Of a stretch of DNA of 64,000 nt, positions 19,993 to 29,900 are shown piece after piece. A model generated the notes under the pieces. The model was not told the DNA's origin. It saw only the letters and a list, made by a program, of their open reading frames with translations, and searched no databases. The stretch lies in contig NZ_JAPCWE010000005.1 of the NCBI RefSeq assembly GCF_025943985.1, positions 1 through 64,000 of the forward strand, written 5' to 3'. The stretch's first letter is position 1, and every line of letters begins with the position of its first letter. This stretch comes from Anaerorudis cellulosivorans (GTDB lineage: Bacteria > Bacteroidota > Bacteroidia > Bacteroidales > Dysgonomonadaceae). A program made the translations under genes and the position numbers.

Positions 19993-21426
19993 TTATAATA
20001 ATGGAACAAACAATCGCACAAAGGATTCCAAAAAACGTTCTATTCGGGGACGTTTCATCCAGTTTTTCAAAAAAATGTATTCACAATCATGTTGATCGGC
20101 AATAAAAATGCTTCGTGCCTGTTTCCCTATATTCTTATCGTAAATAAAAGCATCTATTTCGAAATTTTGTTCCAGACTTCGGCTATCGAAGTTGGCCGAA
20201 CCCACCAACGTAAGCGAGTCGTCAAACACCATGAGTTTCGAGTGTAAAAATCCTTTTTTATAAAAATACATCTTAACGCCGATCTCCAACATATCTTTTA
20301 CATAGGAACGTGAAGCAAGTTGCACCAGCGGCATATCCGATCGTTTGGAAAGCATGATTCTCACGTCAATTCCTCGTATGGCTGCAGCCTGCAATGCTTT
20401 TATCATTGCGTCGGGAGGCAAGAAATAGGGTGTTTGAATGAAAATCGATTTTTGTGCATTATAAATAGCCTGGAGAATGCCGAAAGGAATCCCGCTTTCT
20501 TCTTTCAACGGCCCGCTATCCACAATTTGCATGGGAATAGTGCCGTACGTTTCCAACGGAGGAAAATATTTTCGGGAGGTGATAAGCGTCTGCGATACAA
20601 AATACCAGTCGAGCAGAAATGCCGACTGCAAACCCTGAACCCCTTTTCCTTCGATACGCGCATGGGTATCGCGCCAACATCCCCATTCGAAACCGTGAAT
20701 ATAGCGATCGGCCACATTCATTCCGCCCACATACCCGATACGGCCGTCGATAACCACGATTTTTCGGTGATTTCGATAATTGATTCTCGACGTGAGTACG
20801 GGGAATGCCAATTTAAGGAAAGGTTCGGTTTCTATACCGGCTTTCCGGTATTCTTCGTAATACTCTTTTTTTGCTTTCCTTGAACCGAAGCTGTCGTAGA
20901 TAATGCGGATTTCCAGTCCTTCGCGTGCTTTTTTTATGAGTGCTTCTTGAAATTTTTTGCCGATTTCATCGTCCATCAGGGCGTAATATTCCACATGAAT
21001 GTGGTTTTTGGCATTGGCTATATCGGCAAACAGACTATCGAATTTATCTTGTCCGTCGGTAAAAAGTTGTACATCGTTTCCTCCTAAAAGAGGAGTATGA
21101 TCGAGGTTCTTAAGCAGCGTGATCAATGCGGTATGCTCTTGCGGAACGGCGAGTTCTTCCTGCGTGTCTATTTCGTTTAACGGTCTTTTCTTCAGCCTGC
21201 TGTATATGCGTTTTGAAATAACGTGTTGTTTGGTGACATCCTGTCCGAAAATTACATACCAGATAATTCCCACAACCGGCAAAAAAATCACCGCCATTAT
21301 CCAAGCTACGGTTTTTATCGGGTTACGGTTTTCGGAGATCACTACGACTACTATACTCAGAGCAGTAAGAATGTAAATGATCTGGACAACAAGAATCGGG
21401 GTATCGTTACTCAAGCCAATGTACAT
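19993..21426 (-). CDS. cls: Cardiolipin synthase
   Basis: This 477-residue protein has two N-terminal membrane helices (about residues 8-30 and 38-62), then two phospholipase D domains. HKD motifs read NHRKIVVIDGRIGYVGG (residues ~217-233) and LHSKLMVFDDSLTLVGSANFD (~395-415). It condenses phosphatidylglycerol into cardiolipin at the inner membrane. Its start is 2 bp after the rsgA stop, indicating one transcript. Bacterial ClsA length is matched closely. Confidence 0.95.
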   Translation of the reverse strand: MYIGLSNDTPILVVQIIYILTALSIVVVVISENRNPIKTVAWIMAVIFLPVVGIIWYVIFGQDVTKQHVISKRIYSRLKKRPLNEIDTQEELAVPQEHTALITLLKNLDHTPLLGGNDVQLFTDGQDKFDSLFADIANAKNHIHVEYYALMDDEIGKKFQEALIKKAREGLEIRIIYDSFGSRKAKKEYYEEYRKAGIETEPFLKLAFPVLTSRINYRNHRKIVVIDGRIGYVGGMNVADRYIHGFEWGCWRDTHARIEGKGVQGLQSAFLLDWYFVSQTLITSRKYFPPLETYGTIPMQIVDSGPLKEESGIPFGILQAIYNAQKSIFIQTPYFLPPDAMIKALQAAAIRGIDVRIMLSKRSDMPLVQLASRSYVKDMLEIGVKMYFYKKGFLHSKLMVFDDSLTLVGSANFDSRSLEQNFEIDAFIYDKNIGKQARSIFIADQHDCEYIFLKNWMKRPRIERFLESFVRLFVPLL

Positions 21427-21428
21427 AA

Positions 21429-22352
21429 TTATCGGTATTTGCTCTCGTTAACGTCTTCCAAAATATTCAGGTATGACCGATAACGACTTTCGCTGATATA
21501 ATGATTTTCGACGGCTTTCACCACAGCACAATCGGGTTCGTTGATATGCAGGCAATTGTTATAGCGGCAATTTTTCGAAAATCGGAAGATTTCGGGGAAA
21601 TAATGCGATATTTCCTGAGGGATCATGTCGATCGTGCCAAATCCTTTTATGCCCGGCGTATCGATTATATAACCACCCGTATCGATGTTGATCATTTCGG
21701 AAAATGTGGTCGTGTGCGTTCCTTTGAGATGATAATCCGATATTTTCCCGATTTTTCTCGAGGCATCTTTTTGAAGCACATTGATTAAACTCGATTTGCC
21801 GACACCCGAATGGCCGGCAAGCAGTGTTATTTTGTTTTTGATCCTTTCTCGAAGCGCTTCAATGCCTTCGCCTGTTTCGGCAGACGTTTTCAGGCAGGGA
21901 TAGCCGATGGTTTGGTACAAATAGATCAGTCCGTCGAGATATTCCTTGTCGTCTTCATCGTATAAATCGATTTTGTTGAAGACGAGGCATACAGGAATGC
22001 GGTATGCCTCGGCTGTTGCCAAAAAACGGTCGATAAACACCGTGGAGGTTTCGGGAAACCGCACGGTGACGCACAAAAGCGCTTCGTCGATGTTTGCTGC
22101 AAGAATGTGAGCTTGTTTCGAAAGATTGGATGCCCGGCGGACGATGTAGTTTTTACGATCTTCTATTTCGGTGATGAAAGCCGTTCCATCGGGATTTTGG
22201 TCGATTATCACATGGTCGCCCACCACAATCGGACTGGTGCTGCGAATCCCCTTCAAGCGAAAATTACCTTTCGCCTGACACACGATCTCTTCTCCGTTTT
22301 CCGTACGCACCCAATAGGTGTTTCCTGTATTTTTAATTACCACTCCTTTCAT
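21429..22352 (-). CDS. rsgA: Ribosome small-subunit GTPase RsgA
   Basis: This protein of about 307 residues has an N-terminal OB fold, then the circularly permuted GTPase: G4-like NKID (residues ~124-127) precedes the P-loop [12 protein letters not shown] (~182-193) and DTPG (~231-234). A C-terminal zinc knuckle (Cys-x4-Cys-x-His pattern in [14 protein letters not shown]) follows. It checks late 30S assembly. I start at ATG 22352 ([10 protein letters not shown], typical of the family) rather than the GTG three codons upstream. Confidence 0.95.
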   Translation of the reverse strand: MKGVVIKNTGNTYWVRTENGEEIVCQAKGNFRLKGIRSTSPIVVGDHVIIDQNPDGTAFITEIEDRKNYIVRRASNLSKQAHILAANIDEALLCVTVRFPETSTVFIDRFLATAEAYRIPVCLVFNKIDLYDEDDKEYLDGLIYLYQTIGYPCLKTSAETGEGIEALRERIKNKITLLAGHSGVGKSSLINVLQKDASRKIGKISDYHLKGTHTTTFSEMINIDTGGYIIDTPGIKGFGTIDMIPQEISHYFPEIFRFSKNCRYNNCLHINEPDCAVVKAVENHYISESRYRSYLNILEDVNESKYR

Positions 22353-22414
22353 CGCAGGCACCTCTTGGTGCAGTGTTTTGCCATCGTTGGTTTTTTCTTC
22401 CCGGCTTTGTTTTT

Positions 22415-22975
22415 TTAAATGGTGAGAATTTCTTTTTCTTTAGCGGCAAACATCTCGTCGATTTTTTTGATGTATTTGTCGTGAAGTCGTTGAATGTCTT
22501 CTTCGGCATCTTTTCCGACGTCTTCGGCAAGTCCGTTTTTTACTTCCTTCTTTATATCTTCAATTGCCTCGCGACGTGCATTACGAATGCTTATTTTTGC
22601 GTCTTCGGCCTCTTGCTTGGTTTGTTTCACCAATGCTTTGCGACGTTCTTCGGTCAGGGGTGGAATGTTTAGCCGGATCACTTCGCCGTTGTTTTCGGGC
22701 ATGATGCCTACATCGGAATTGATGAGGGCTTTCTCCACCACTTTCAACATCGATTTTTCCCAAGGTTGTATCAGGATGGTTTTTGCATCGGGTGTTGTTA
22801 TGGTGGCAACGTTGGATAGCGGAACCAAACTTCCGTAGTATTCAACATGCACGCCGTCGAGAATATGCGTATTGGCTCTTCCGGCACGAATGCGGGAGAA
22901 TGTTTCATCGAGAAATTCGATGGTCATCCCCATTTTTTCTTCAGTTTCCTTTTTAATTTTAGAAATTTCAGCCAT
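22415..22975 (-). CDS. frr: Ribosome recycling factor
   Basis: At 186 residues it has standard RRF length. It ends its head domain with [21 protein letters not shown] (residues ~31-51) and has [19 protein letters not shown] (~100-118), both hallmarks. It splits post-termination ribosomes together with EF-G. It follows pyrH by 39 bp, the usual pairing in bacteria. Confidence 0.97.
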   Translation of the reverse strand: MAEISKIKKETEEKMGMTIEFLDETFSRIRAGRANTHILDGVHVEYYGSLVPLSNVATITTPDAKTILIQPWEKSMLKVVEKALINSDVGIMPENNGEVIRLNIPPLTEERRKALVKQTKQEAEDAKISIRNARREAIEDIKKEVKNGLAEDVGKDAEEDIQRLHDKYIKKIDEMFAAKEKEILTI

Positions 22976-23014
22976 ATTTTTAGGTTTTTATTTGAATATG
23001 TTAATCCTTGTTTT

Positions 23015-23722
23015 TCAGTTATGCACGTAAGTGCCCATATTTTCTCCCGAAATTACTTTTTTCAAGTTACCCGGCACGTCCATATTGAAAACGATCAGGG
23101 GCAGGTTATTCTCTTTACAGAGGGTAGCAGCAGTGAGATCCATCACTTTCAGTCCTCGAAAATAGAGTTCGTCGAAGGTGATTTCGTCAAATTTACATGC
23201 GTTGCGATCTTTTTCGGGATCGGCCGTAAACACACCGTTCACACGTGTACCTTTTAAAAGAATGTCGGCCTCGATTTCAATTCCGCGCAAGGCGGCAGCC
23301 GTGTCTGTGGTGAAAAACGGGTTTCCTGTTCCACAGGAAAGAATGGCAATTTCGCCATTTTTCAGTGCCTCTATGGCTTTTTGGTTGGAATAGAGTTCGC
23401 CAACCGGTTCCATCCGGATGGCTGTGAATACCCGGTTTTTCTGACCCATGGAGGTTAATGCCGAACTGAGTGCAAGGCTGTTGATGACAGTTGCCAACAT
23501 TCCCATCTGATCGCCTTTTACCCGATCGAACCCTTTTGATATGCCGCTGAGTCCGCGAAAAATATTCCCGCCTCCGATTACGATGCCTATTTCCACTCCT
23601 TGTCGAGCGACTTCTTTAATTTGTTCGGCATATTCGGCGAGACGCATTTCGTCAACGCCGTATTGTTTTTCTCCCATCAGCGATTCTCCACTGAGTTTCA
23701 ATAGTATCCGTTTGTATTTCAT
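23015..23722 (-). CDS. pyrH: UMP kinase
   Basis: This 235-residue protein has the amino-acid-kinase fold: LKLSGESLMG (residues ~8-17), IGIVIGGGNIFRG (~45-57) and DTAAALRGIEIEADILLKGT (~138-157). It converts UMP to UDP in pyrimidine synthesis and is hexameric in the cytoplasm. It lies 6 bp downstream of birA and just upstream of frr. Confidence 0.97.
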   Translation of the reverse strand: MKYKRILLKLSGESLMGEKQYGVDEMRLAEYAEQIKEVARQGVEIGIVIGGGNIFRGLSGISKGFDRVKGDQMGMLATVINSLALSSALTSMGQKNRVFTAIRMEPVGELYSNQKAIEALKNGEIAILSCGTGNPFFTTDTAAALRGIEIEADILLKGTRVNGVFTADPEKDRNACKFDEITFDELYFRGLKVMDLTAATLCKENNLPLIVFNMDVPGNLKKVISGENMGTYVHN

Positions 23723-23728
23723 TTGCGT

Positions 23729-24484
23729 TTATTCGTTTAAAAAAACAATCTCTTTAAAAGCATATGCCCTGATGTCATCGTCATCCAACGTTCTCAGTAC
23801 AAGTCGTCCCGAGGGAAGTACGTTTTCGATTTTTGCGCGGAATTTACCTTCGGCATCTTCAAACCAATAATAATCGTTGGCCCGATACAAATCGCGCATA
23901 TATTCATCTTCGATGGTGGAGGTGTTGCCTTCTTCCAACTCGCGATAGAGAAGAAAAAACTCACGCAGCAGCATATCGAGGATGTAGTCTTTATCGTACG
24001 TTACCCCGGTAATTTGTTTCAGTGAAACGGGATTGGGCAATTCGGGCGGAAAAACCTCCTGATTGAGGTTCAATCCGATACCGATAATGGAATTTTCTAT
24101 TTTGTTGCCTTGCAAATCGTTTTCGATGAGGATACCGGCAATTTTTTTATCTTTCCAATAGATATCGTTCGGCCATTTAATGCGGATATCGTCGGCAAAC
24201 TGATCCAGTGTGTTTTTAATTGCCAGAGAAGCTATGCGCGAAATAATGAATTGTTCGTTTGCAGGAACGTCTTTGGGATAGATGAGTAAACTGAACAGCA
24301 AATTTTCGCCCTTGGCCGAAACCCAGGCATTTCCTCGTTGCCCCCGCCCTTCGGTTTGGTATTCGGCAATCACGATCGAACCCTCTTCCGGATGCTTTTT
24401 CCTGACAAGTTCTTTCATATATGCATTGGTAGATTCGGTTTCATCCAATCGGACAACCAACCTTTTTTTACTTAATTGATCCAT
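23729..24484 (-). CDS. birA: Biotin--[acetyl-CoA-carboxylase] ligase
   Basis: The 251-residue protein shows the ligase signature GRGQRGNAWVS (residues ~46-56), KWPNDIYWKDKKIAGILIEN (~103-122) and a C-terminal SH3-like domain. It lacks an N-terminal helix-turn-helix, so it is a monofunctional enzyme rather than a BirA repressor. It attaches biotin to carboxylase carrier domains. Confidence 0.93.
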   Translation of the reverse strand: MDQLSKKRLVVRLDETESTNAYMKELVRKKHPEEGSIVIAEYQTEGRGQRGNAWVSAKGENLLFSLLIYPKDVPANEQFIISRIASLAIKNTLDQFADDIRIKWPNDIYWKDKKIAGILIENDLQGNKIENSIIGIGLNLNQEVFPPELPNPVSLKQITGVTYDKDYILDMLLREFFLLYRELEEGNTSTIEDEYMRDLYRANDYYWFEDAEGKFRAKIENVLPSGRLVLRTLDDDDIRAYAFKEIVFLNE

Positions 24485-24520
24485 ACTGGTTGTTGTTTTA
24501 TTCGGTTATTGTAAAAAAGC

Positions 24521-24883
24521 TTACCATGAAGGTAAAAATGCATCTTCTATATGGTTCAGTTCAAACGCATGTCCGTTCCATAATGCACCGATAATATCGA
24601 ATCGCGCAGGCTTATCGATCTTTTTTCCGATCAAATAGCAATGGGCCGCTTTCACCATTCGCCGCATTCGCTTTTCACCGACAAAGTCCTCCGGATTTCC
24701 CCATTGCAGCGATGTTCTGCTTTTTACTTCCACAAAAATAATATATGTTTCGTCTTCGGCAATAATATCCACCTCATAACCCCCGAACGACCAATTCCGT
24801 TCCCGTATCCGGTATTGTTTTTCCTGTAATAATCGCGTTGCCGCGTCTTCCCCTTGTTTGCCGAGTTCGTTGTGTCGAGCCAT
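24521..24883 (-). CDS. yraN: YraN family endonuclease-like protein (UPF0102)
   Basis: This 120-residue protein has the restriction-endonuclease-like core: GEDAATRLLQEK near the start, YEVDIIAEDETYIIFVEVKSRTS (residues ~36-58) with Asp39 and the Glu-x-Lys pair, and ARFDIIGA (~93-100). The family is thought to be nuclease-like, perhaps Holliday-junction-related, but its function is unproven. It lies 36 bp upstream of birA. Confidence 0.9.
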   Translation of the reverse strand: MARHNELGKQGEDAATRLLQEKQYRIRERNWSFGGYEVDIIAEDETYIIFVEVKSRTSLQWGNPEDFVGEKRMRRMVKAAHCYLIGKKIDKPARFDIIGALWNGHAFELNHIEDAFLPSW

Positions 24884-24968
24884 ACGATAACCGCTTTGTT
24901 TCCGTTAAATAGGTAAAAATACACATTTAAAGGAAACAAACCATCTTTTTAGCAAAAATTTAGTATTT

Positions 24969-26135
24969 CTAGACGGCAAGTTCGTAAATTTTTCTTACAT
25001 CTTCTTCGGTTAATTTAACGAAACTACCGACCGTTTGATTGCCCGGCTGCATGTTTTTTACCAGGGTAGGGATGTCTTCAGCCTTCGCCCCGAGTTGCGC
25101 AAAACGAATGGGCATTCCGATGGAAACCAAAAACTGTTCCAATCTTTCAATTCCTTGTTTGGCGGTATTCTCGGGGTGTTGAAAATCCATTTCGCAACCC
25201 CATACACGCACGGCAAATTGGGCAAAGCGCATCACATTGTGAGGCATCACATATTTCATCCACGCCGGAAACATGACGGCCAAACCGGCGCCGTGAGCCA
25301 CATCGTACAACCCCGAAAGTTCGTGCTCCATTTTATGGGTTGCCCAATCCTGTTCCCTTCCCACACCGCAAATGTCGTTATGCGCAATTGTTCCGGCCCA
25401 CATGATGTTTGCCCGTGCATCATAGTCGTCCGGTTTGGCCAACACCTTGGGTGCTTCGGTGATGATGGCTTTTAATATTCCTTCACACATCCGGTCGGTA
25501 ACTTCGACCCCGCGGGTGTTCGTGAAATAGCGCTCCATCACGTGTGCCATCATGTCGGTAATTCCGCAAGCCGTTTGATAAGGTGATACCGTAAACGTAA
25601 GTTCGGGATTCAAAATCGAAAATACCGGGCGCAACGCATCTCCGGCTGCCGAACGTTTAAGCATGCCGTTTTCGAGTGTAATTACCGAACTGTCCGATCC
25701 TTCACTGCCGGCTGCAGCCAACGTCAGTATGGTGCCGACTGGCAGCGCTTTTTCAACTTCCTTTCCGCAGTAAAAATCCCGGAAATCGCCGTCATACAAT
25801 GCTCCTGCAGCAATTGCCTTTGCCGAATCGATGACGCTTCCACCACCTACAGCGAGCAGAAAATCGATTCCTTCGCGTTTGCAGATTTCGATTCCTTCAT
25901 ATACCAATCCGCTTCGGGGATTAGGCTTTACGCCGCCTAATTCGATAAAAGCAATGTTGTTTTTCTTGAGTGAGGCTTTTACGCGGTCGAGTAAACCGGT
26001 CTTGACGGCCGAACTTCCGCCATAGTGAAGAAGTACTTTCAAACCGCCAAAGCGGTTGATCCATTCTCCGACTTCGTTTTCCCGGCCTTTGCCGAATACA
26101 AAATACGTGGGACTGTAAAAATTGAAATTTTCCAT
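24969..26135 (-). CDS. Iron-containing alcohol dehydrogenase (BDH/YqhD type)
   Basis: This 388-residue protein has GGGSVIDSAKAIAAG (residues ~98-112) for nucleotide binding. Metal-site histidines lie in DMMAHVMERYF (~194-204), THKMEHELSGLYDVAHGAGLAV (~266-287). Relatives are NAD(P)H-dependent butanol dehydrogenases or aldehyde reductases used in fermentation or aldehyde detoxification. It is the most upstream gene of the minus-strand run; an 85-bp gap separates it from yraN. Confidence 0.92.
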   Translation of the reverse strand: MENFNFYSPTYFVFGKGRENEVGEWINRFGGLKVLLHYGGSSAVKTGLLDRVKASLKKNNIAFIELGGVKPNPRSGLVYEGIEICKREGIDFLLAVGGGSVIDSAKAIAAGALYDGDFRDFYCGKEVEKALPVGTILTLAAAGSEGSDSSVITLENGMLKRSAAGDALRPVFSILNPELTFTVSPYQTACGITDMMAHVMERYFTNTRGVEVTDRMCEGILKAIITEAPKVLAKPDDYDARANIMWAGTIAHNDICGVGREQDWATHKMEHELSGLYDVAHGAGLAVMFPAWMKYVMPHNVMRFAQFAVRVWGCEMDFQHPENTAKQGIERLEQFLVSIGMPIRFAQLGAKAEDIPTLVKNMQPGNQTVGSFVKLTEEDVRKIYELAV

Positions 26136-26327
26136 ATGCTTTTCAAATTTATTATTTTCAAAGTAACGCCCAAGCGGGTGAAATTGTTCTTTTGTTAGCT
26201 TTTTGTTTGCTATATAACTGCTTCATGCTCGCTCTAAGGCAGGGACAACAGCTGCCGTTTTAGTGAATTTATGTAAAAAACATCCTGTGCGTTTGCGGCA
26301 TAAAATGAAAAATTCATCGGCAAGCTT

Positions 26328-26393
26328 GGAGCGAGGATGGTACGGACTTGGTACGGACTTGGTGCGGAGAAGGTACGGACTTGGTATGGGTAT
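26328..26393. repeat. 11-bp tandem repeat module (copy A)
   Basis: Six consecutive 11-mers are visible: GGAGCGAGGAT, GGTACGGACTT twice, GGTGCGGAGAA, GGTACGGACTT and GGTATGGGTAT. Upstream (26238-26250) AAGGCAGGGACAAC and downstream (26459-26467) AGGACGATACA also occur around copy B at 56118. The surrounding 26136-26493 holds no gene. The 11-bp period is not a multiple of three, so it is not coding. Confidence 0.85.
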
Positions 26394-26493
26394 TTTCAGG
26401 GGCGAAATTGTCTTATCTTGTTCTGAAAAAATAGTATAATAAATGTAAACAAAAATCAGGACGATACACTGCCGAATTCATCCGTCGAAAGTT

Positions 26494-26524
26494 TTTGCGT
26501 TTCGAATGAAAAGTTATATCTTTG
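26494..26524 (+). promoter_or_regulatory. Promoter of tRNA-Pro
   Basis: TTTG at 26494-26497 and TATCTTTG at 26517-26524 are separated by 19 nt, the ideal Bacteroidetes promoter arrangement. The tRNA starts 22 nt later. Confidence 0.8.
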
Positions 26525-26546
26525 CACTGCTTTTAAGATAAAAGTT

Positions 26547-26621
26547 CGGGGTGTAGCGCAGCCCGGTTAGCGCACCTGCTTTGGGAGCAGGGGGTCGCGA
26601 GTTCGAATCCCGCCACCCCGA
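26547..26621 (+). tRNA. tRNA-Pro (TGG)
   Basis: CGGGGTG and CACCCCG form the acceptor stem with discriminator A. The anticodon arm CCTGC-TTTGGGA-GCAGG gives TGG. The gene is 75 nt and does not encode CCA. Confidence 0.95.
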
Positions 26622-26632
26622 CAAATCTACAA

Positions 26633-26672
26633 AAGTCGGTCTCATTTTTTATGCTGAGACCGACTTCTTTTT
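26633..26672 (+). terminator. Terminator after tRNA-Pro
   Basis: AAGTCGGTCTCA and TGAGACCGACTT form a perfect 12-bp stem with a 10-nt loop, followed by CTTTTTAT. It lies 11 bp after the tRNA. Confidence 0.88.
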
Positions 26673-26925
26673 ATGCCTCTTTTTAGGAATTTAACTGCAA
26701 ATCGGATGTCGGGACGACGATTTGTTGTGGGGCCGTCTCCTCGTTTCTTCTGTTATTTGCAAGTTCATTTTGATGTCGTGATGAGGATGCCTGTCTGCTG
26801 TTTTTCCCTGTTTCGTCTGTTGTTTTCGGGTTCTTTGATGTGGGGGGCGACAATGTTAATGTTATGGACGTCCGTTTCCTTGAAAGGCGGTTAAAATGGG
26901 GAAATTTGAATTTCGGTTTGAATAA
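26673..26925. other. Non-coding gap, nothing recognised
   Basis: A T- and G-rich stretch between the tRNA-Pro terminator and the end of the glycan locus. A 73-codon open frame here has poor codon character and no recognisable domain. No terminator hairpin for the minus-strand locus was found. Confidence 0.5.
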
Positions 26926-29900
26926 TCAGTGCTGCAGCGTGAGAGACATTAAGCCGATGACCACATCTCCGGAAAGGGTTTTTAAGCAGAGACGACGTAA
27001 TGATTTCGCAGGGTTGAGCGGCAAATCCAGCAATACACCTGCACCTGCTTGGATAGACCTGCCGTATACTCCTTCGATATGCAACTCTTTTTCCAAATTA
27101 TTCGAAACAAGACCCGTTGCAAAATGCAGGCGATAGGGTCGGGGTTTTTCGATTCGAAAAGCCAAATTATCCACATAATAGTCCTGCTCTATCGGACACC
27201 AATTTTCGGGATTAATCAGTTGCAATTCCTCAAAAGAGCCGTCGGTGTAATAAATACGGATAACGCCGTTGGAAATGCGGGATTGCATGTGATTGGTGCT
27301 TCCCGCCATCAGCAGATAAGCATGTGAAGCTTTGCCCGAAAGCGGAATTTGTACACTGTCGGGATAATTATCCCAAAGCGAAGTGAAAACGATATTTTTC
27401 CCTTTTTCGGGTGAACGAAACGGCACACCCAACGAGGTGGACAAGATTCCGTTTACAATTTTTTCGCGCATACCGGTATCGTTGATTTCGGCGGTCATGT
27501 GGGGATGACACCATTCGCCAATACCTTGAACAGGAATTTGCAGTGAGGTGTAAGGCGGACGGGGCGTTAGGTATGAGTTCCTGAATATATCCGTTACCGA
27601 AGAATTGAAAAAAGGATCGATATTTACCGGCGTGCATTTCTCGGCAATAACGTGCGAAAAGGCTTTATGTGAGGTCGAAACTGTCGGATTCGATGGGGCA
27701 GCAACGTGCACGTCAACGGGTATCCACCATTGCAGCTCATTTTCGTTTACCCGGATAAAAAAAGTGTGTGCTCCTTCTTTCGAAATCACCCTCCCGGTTA
27801 TCCGGCGGGAATCGGCAACAGTTGCATTTTCCATGACTTGCTGCGGGTCGTAGATGTCGGTAATGACGTAAGGCAAATAAACAGAGAGTGTGTCACCGGC
27901 TGTTTTTTCCATTTGCAGTACGGGGGGAATTATTTTTTCGCCGATCCATTCGATTTTCACCGTTGCCGACGCATCTCGCGTTAAAGCGAAACGGATGGTA
28001 ATCCCCGGTTTGCCTATGGCATGTTCCGACGTTTTCCATTCCACCGGTTTTCCGTTTATGCCGATTTGTTTGATTTGAGTGGTTAGGGCGGGAATTTGCA
28101 ATTCGACACTGTCCACATTCGCCAACCGATGATGGACGGAATATACTTCCACAACGGTGGGTGAATCAGCCTTGAGCGAAGCTGTGTTTTTGTAGGAGAA
28201 TTGAATATCCGGAGTTTTTATCCGGGCGCTATCCCAAGCTTGAGGAAAACCCGGCCGAATGAAAAGCTTGCCGTGTAGTGCATCGGGATTAATGCCAAAC
28301 AGTCCCTGAACAAAAACCCGGGAAGCAACGCCAATGGGATCGGCAAAATCGCGATAACATTCGCCGCGTGCAGCATCGTAAAAGCTGATTTGGCCGAAAT
28401 TTCCCGGACTTTCGCCTAAGTACATGCCGTCCAAAACGGAGCTTTTCAGCAGTTTATATCCTTCCTCGTTCCTCCCTGCCAGGAAATAGGCAAGAGCCGT
28501 GCTCATGACTTCGGCAAAAGCAATGTTGTTGATGCTCCACGAATAAGGATGCCAATTAGTAGTCGAAAGTGTATAGTAACCCTCATCGGTCAACTCTTCT
28601 GCTTGTACCGGAATATGAGGAATATAATTGTCGATATATCGGGTTGCCTGATACCATTGAAAAGGATTGCCCGCTTCGCTGTCTATGGCCTGATAGATTG
28701 TCCATAGGGCAGCACTTTCGTGCAAACGCCCCAATCCCATCCGGTCTTTGTATTCTGCCCAGTATCCTTTGTCGGGCATCCAAAGGGTCTGATTGAGTGC
28801 CCGATAAATTTTTTCGGCTTCTTTTCGATACGGCGCGGGATCTTCTCCCTTTTTTTCGGCTATTTCGGCCGCCATTTTGTTTGCACGGTAGTTGTAGGCC
28901 GTGGAGTGGGTTACCGATCCGGCTGTATAGTAAAGCGCATCGCTGGCCCAGATACAGGCATACGCGTCGTAGAGTCCGTCATCGTCGGGATCCCAATTTC
29001 GTTTTTCCCAATCGAGATGGCGCTTGATAACCGGCCACATCTTTTTTGCGTAATCCCAATCGCCTGTCCAGTTGAAATGCCACAACAATTCGTCGATGTA
29101 GCACAGATTCATGTTGTAATGATGCATTTGATCGTTCCGGTAAGGATTCCGGCAGATATAGCCGTTGCTGTACATGGGTGTACCCCATTTCTTTTCGGCG
29201 CGAGCCAGATTCATTTGTTTGTCCTGAGCAGGGTGGGGTATCGTTTGAGGAACCCGGGTTACCTGACTTGCGGCATACGCATCGAAGTGCGACCTTGCCC
29301 GGTCGTGCCAGCCCAAAAAATCGCCCGTGTATGGTCCTCTCCATCCCGTCAGCGGTATGCGCCAACCGATGGCACCGTGCAGCCATACTTGTCCGTCCCA
29401 AACGGCATCGGCAGCTATGGATAGTGCACCTCCCAACGTATTGAAAAAAGGGTCAGGAGTGGAAATGGTAATGCGTGAGGCCAGTGTTTGACGTGTTTTT
29501 TCTGATTGAATAAAGACCTCCGTCAAATTTTTCTTTAAAAGGGTATCCGATTTTCCGATGTAAATGTAGCATGAGTCCGTTAAAAGTGTCGAGGCATGAA
29601 GAGCGGGCAATTCATCGGTCTTGAGAACAGCATCAGACGGAAAACAACCGAAAAGTTGCTGATCGCCGTTTTGTCCGAAGTAAAGGGTGAATCTGTTTCT
29701 GTCGATGACGTAGCGGTTTCCGTTGCAATACTCGGGTTTGAGATCGAAACAATCGGGAGGATCGACGCCCAGGTCGCCTTCGCGCGAAAAACGTGTGTAC
29801 GAAGCTCCCCCGTACCGGCATAACAGACGGATGTTGCCGGGAATATTTTCTGCCGTGATTTTCCATATAGCTCCGTCGACATCGTATAAAGCAAGCGTGG

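Noticed and set aside
26328-26393. CRISPR-like array
   Set aside because: Units are 11 bp with no spacers, and no cas genes are near.
26673-26894. 73-codon plus-strand open frame after tRNA-Pro
   Set aside because: No domain, biased T/G composition, no ribosome site or promoter beyond the tRNA terminator.
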